DNA of 64,000 nucleotides. Origin: JAWLAT01 sp041395325 (lineage in GTDB: Bacteria; Pseudomonadota; Gammaproteobacteria; Xanthomonadales; SZUA-5). A program made the translations under genes and the position numbers. Every line of letters starts with the position of its first letter. Within the stretch, counting starts at the first letter, position 1. The stretch covers positions 1 through 64,000 of the forward strand of contig JAWLAT010000004.1 of NCBI GenBank assembly GCA_041395325.1. The letters are read 5' to 3'. The notes under the pieces are model-generated. The model was not told where the DNA came from. It did not search any database and saw nothing but the letters and a program-made list of their open reading frames with translations. Below, piece by piece: positions 62,958-64,000 of the stretch.

Positions 62958-63042
62958 GGGCTCAGGGCCCAGGGCTCAGTCAGCCCAAGGCCGCGGTAGC
63001 GTTCTTCGCAGCGAGCTCCCTCTGGGCCTTGGGCCCTCACTC
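62958..63042. repeat. GGGCTCA-type array with inverted partner in frr-uppS gap
   Basis: GGGCTCA-GGGCCCA-GGGCTCA at 62958-62978 is followed at about 63023-63042 by CTGGGCCTTGGGCCCTCA, its inverted counterpart, so the gap can fold on itself. Related to the triplet after pyrH. No gene in 62933-63093. Confidence 0.6.
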
Positions 63043-63093
63043 GCAATCGACCATCACCACCAATCCATATCGGAACACCCCCGACGCCCTTCC

Positions 63094-63846
63094 ATGCCTT
63101 CTGAATCTCTCCTTCCCCTGCCCACCCACGTGGCCGTCATCATGGATGGCAATGGTCGCTGGGCGCAGCAGCACCGCCGACCACGGGCCTTTGGCCATCG
63201 GGCGGGCGTGCAGGCGGTGCGAGGGCTGATCAAGGCCTGCCTCGGTCGGGGCATTCCCTGTCTGACACTGTTTGCCTTCAGCAGCGAGAACTGGTCCCGC
63301 CCGCGTGGCGAGGTCAGCAGCCTGATGGATCTGTTCCTGCGCTCGCTGCGCAAGGAAGCCGATGATCTGGCCCGCAATGGCGTCCGCTTGCGCTTCATCG
63401 GGGATCGGGCCGCCTTCGCGGATGAATTGCAGCAGGCCATGCGGGATGTCGAGCAGCGGACGCGAGAGAACACGCGGCTGCAGCTGAGTATCGCGGTCAA
63501 CTACGGTGGGCGCTGGGACATTGTGGCGGCTGCGCGAAGCCTGGCGGAACAAGTGCGTCGGGGTGAACTGGATCCAGCGGCCATCGACAGCGAAGTTTTT
63601 CACGGCCAAACCAGTCTGGCCGGCCTGCCCGATCCCGATCTGCTGATCCGCACCGGTGGCGAACAGCGCATCAGCAACTTCCTGTTGTGGCAATCGGCCT
63701 ACGCCGAACTGTATTTCTGCGACACGCTGTGGCCGGATTTTGATGAGGCAGCGCTGGATCTGGCGCTGGCCGATTTTCGCGGGCGTCAGCGGCGCTTTGG
63801 CGGTGTTCCCGGCACCGCACCGGCGCGATCGGCCAAGGCGGGCTGA
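63094..63846 (+). CDS. uppS: (2E,6E)-farnesyl-diphosphate-specific undecaprenyl diphosphate synthase
   Basis: UppS makes the C55 lipid carrier for peptidoglycan and O-antigen by adding isopentenyl units. The 250 residues have IMDGNGRWA (catalytic Asp18), FAFSSENWSRP and IRTGGEQRISNFLLWQSAYAE, the conserved regions. Stop overlaps cdsA start by one base (TGATG). Usual order frr-uppS-cdsA. Confidence 0.98.
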   Translation: MPSESLLPLPTHVAVIMDGNGRWAQQHRRPRAFGHRAGVQAVRGLIKACLGRGIPCLTLFAFSSENWSRPRGEVSSLMDLFLRSLRKEADDLARNGVRLRFIGDRAAFADELQQAMRDVEQRTRENTRLQLSIAVNYGGRWDIVAAARSLAEQVRRGELDPAAIDSEVFHGQTSLAGLPDPDLLIRTGGEQRISNFLLWQSAYAELYFCDTLWPDFDEAALDLALADFRGRQRRFGGVPGTAPARSAKAG

Positions 63847-64000
63847 TGCTGGATCAGCTCAGCCCATTGACGCAGCGGGTGATCACGGCGCTGGTGCTGG
63901 CACCGCTGGCGATCGCCTGCGTGCTGTGGTTGCCGAGCCCTGGGTTTGCGGTCGTGCTAGGGCTGATTTTCTGCTACGGGCTGTGGGAATGGAGCCGGCT
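63846..64000 (+). CDS. cdsA: Phosphatidate cytidylyltransferase, 5' part
   Basis: The first 51 codons are in the window; the rest is cut off. The start MLDQLSPLTQRVITALVLAP leads into a first membrane helix (LAIACVLWLPSPGFAVVLGL), as in CdsA, which makes CDP-diacylglycerol. Identity rests on this start and on the conserved place after uppS, sharing one base with its stop. Confidence 0.85.
   Translation, partial: MLDQLSPLTQRVITALVLAPLAIACVLWLPSPGFAVVLGLIFCYGLWEWSR

Overview
The window is a GC-rich, gene-dense chromosomal segment of a gammaproteobacterium, most likely from the Lysobacterales (Xanthomonadales). The evidence is gene order: tpiA-secG-tRNA-Leu(GAG)-nuoA to nuoN, rpsO-pnp, and glnD-map facing rpsB-tsf-pyrH-frr-uppS-cdsA. 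No rRNA, CRISPR array, transposase, integrase or phage gene was found.

Layout. 1-8.6 kb: end of an alpha/beta hydrolase-methyltransferase pair, a degraded tail of a secreted beta-helix-type protein, a 1349-residue hybrid two-component sensor-regulator with an AraC output domain, a small hypothetical, xseA and an FHA protein. 8.8-12.7 kb: an ECF sigma factor (reading frame broken twice) with a membrane partner, a YigZ/IMPACT protein, a saccharopine-dehydrogenase-like oxidoreductase and an orphan Imm7-type immunity gene. 12.8-19 kb: an MFS-PlsC fusion coupled to a double-cNMP/rhodanese protein, two secreted proteins, then a small accessory island (XRE/DUF4177, Tdi1-like immunity protein, a frameshifted DUF6968-like gene and a small basic protein). 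19-35.2 kb: complete 14-gene NADH dehydrogenase I operon, tRNA-Leu, secG and tpiA, all on the minus strand.

35.4-38.0 kb: rpsO and pnp with an intergenic hairpin and a strong terminator. 38.0-44.2 kb: a tightly overlapping five-gene minus-strand operon (UDP-GlcNAc 2-epimerase-like, unknown protein, radical SAM/SPASM, two-headed glycosyltransferase, methyltransferase), probably for an uncharacterised surface glycan or glycoconjugate; this is the best candidate for an undescribed system. 44.3-54.8 kb: mixed metabolic and hypothetical genes (MBL hydrolase, M50-like protease, DUF1249, amino-acid oxidase, glutathione reductase, DODA-type dioxygenase, DoxX, MFS, HutD, small membrane proteins), plus a 244-bp element bounded by 37-bp inverted repeats. 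54.8-64 kb: glnD and map, then the translation/UMP/lipid-carrier block rpsB-tsf-pyrH-frr-uppS-cdsA, unusually interrupted by an AAC(6')-like acetyltransferase with REP-type repeats.

Quality note: four loci show five breaks that each look like a single missing base, on both strands. That pattern suggests assembly or sequencing indels at least as strongly as real gene decay. All family names come from reading motifs by eye; no database search was run.
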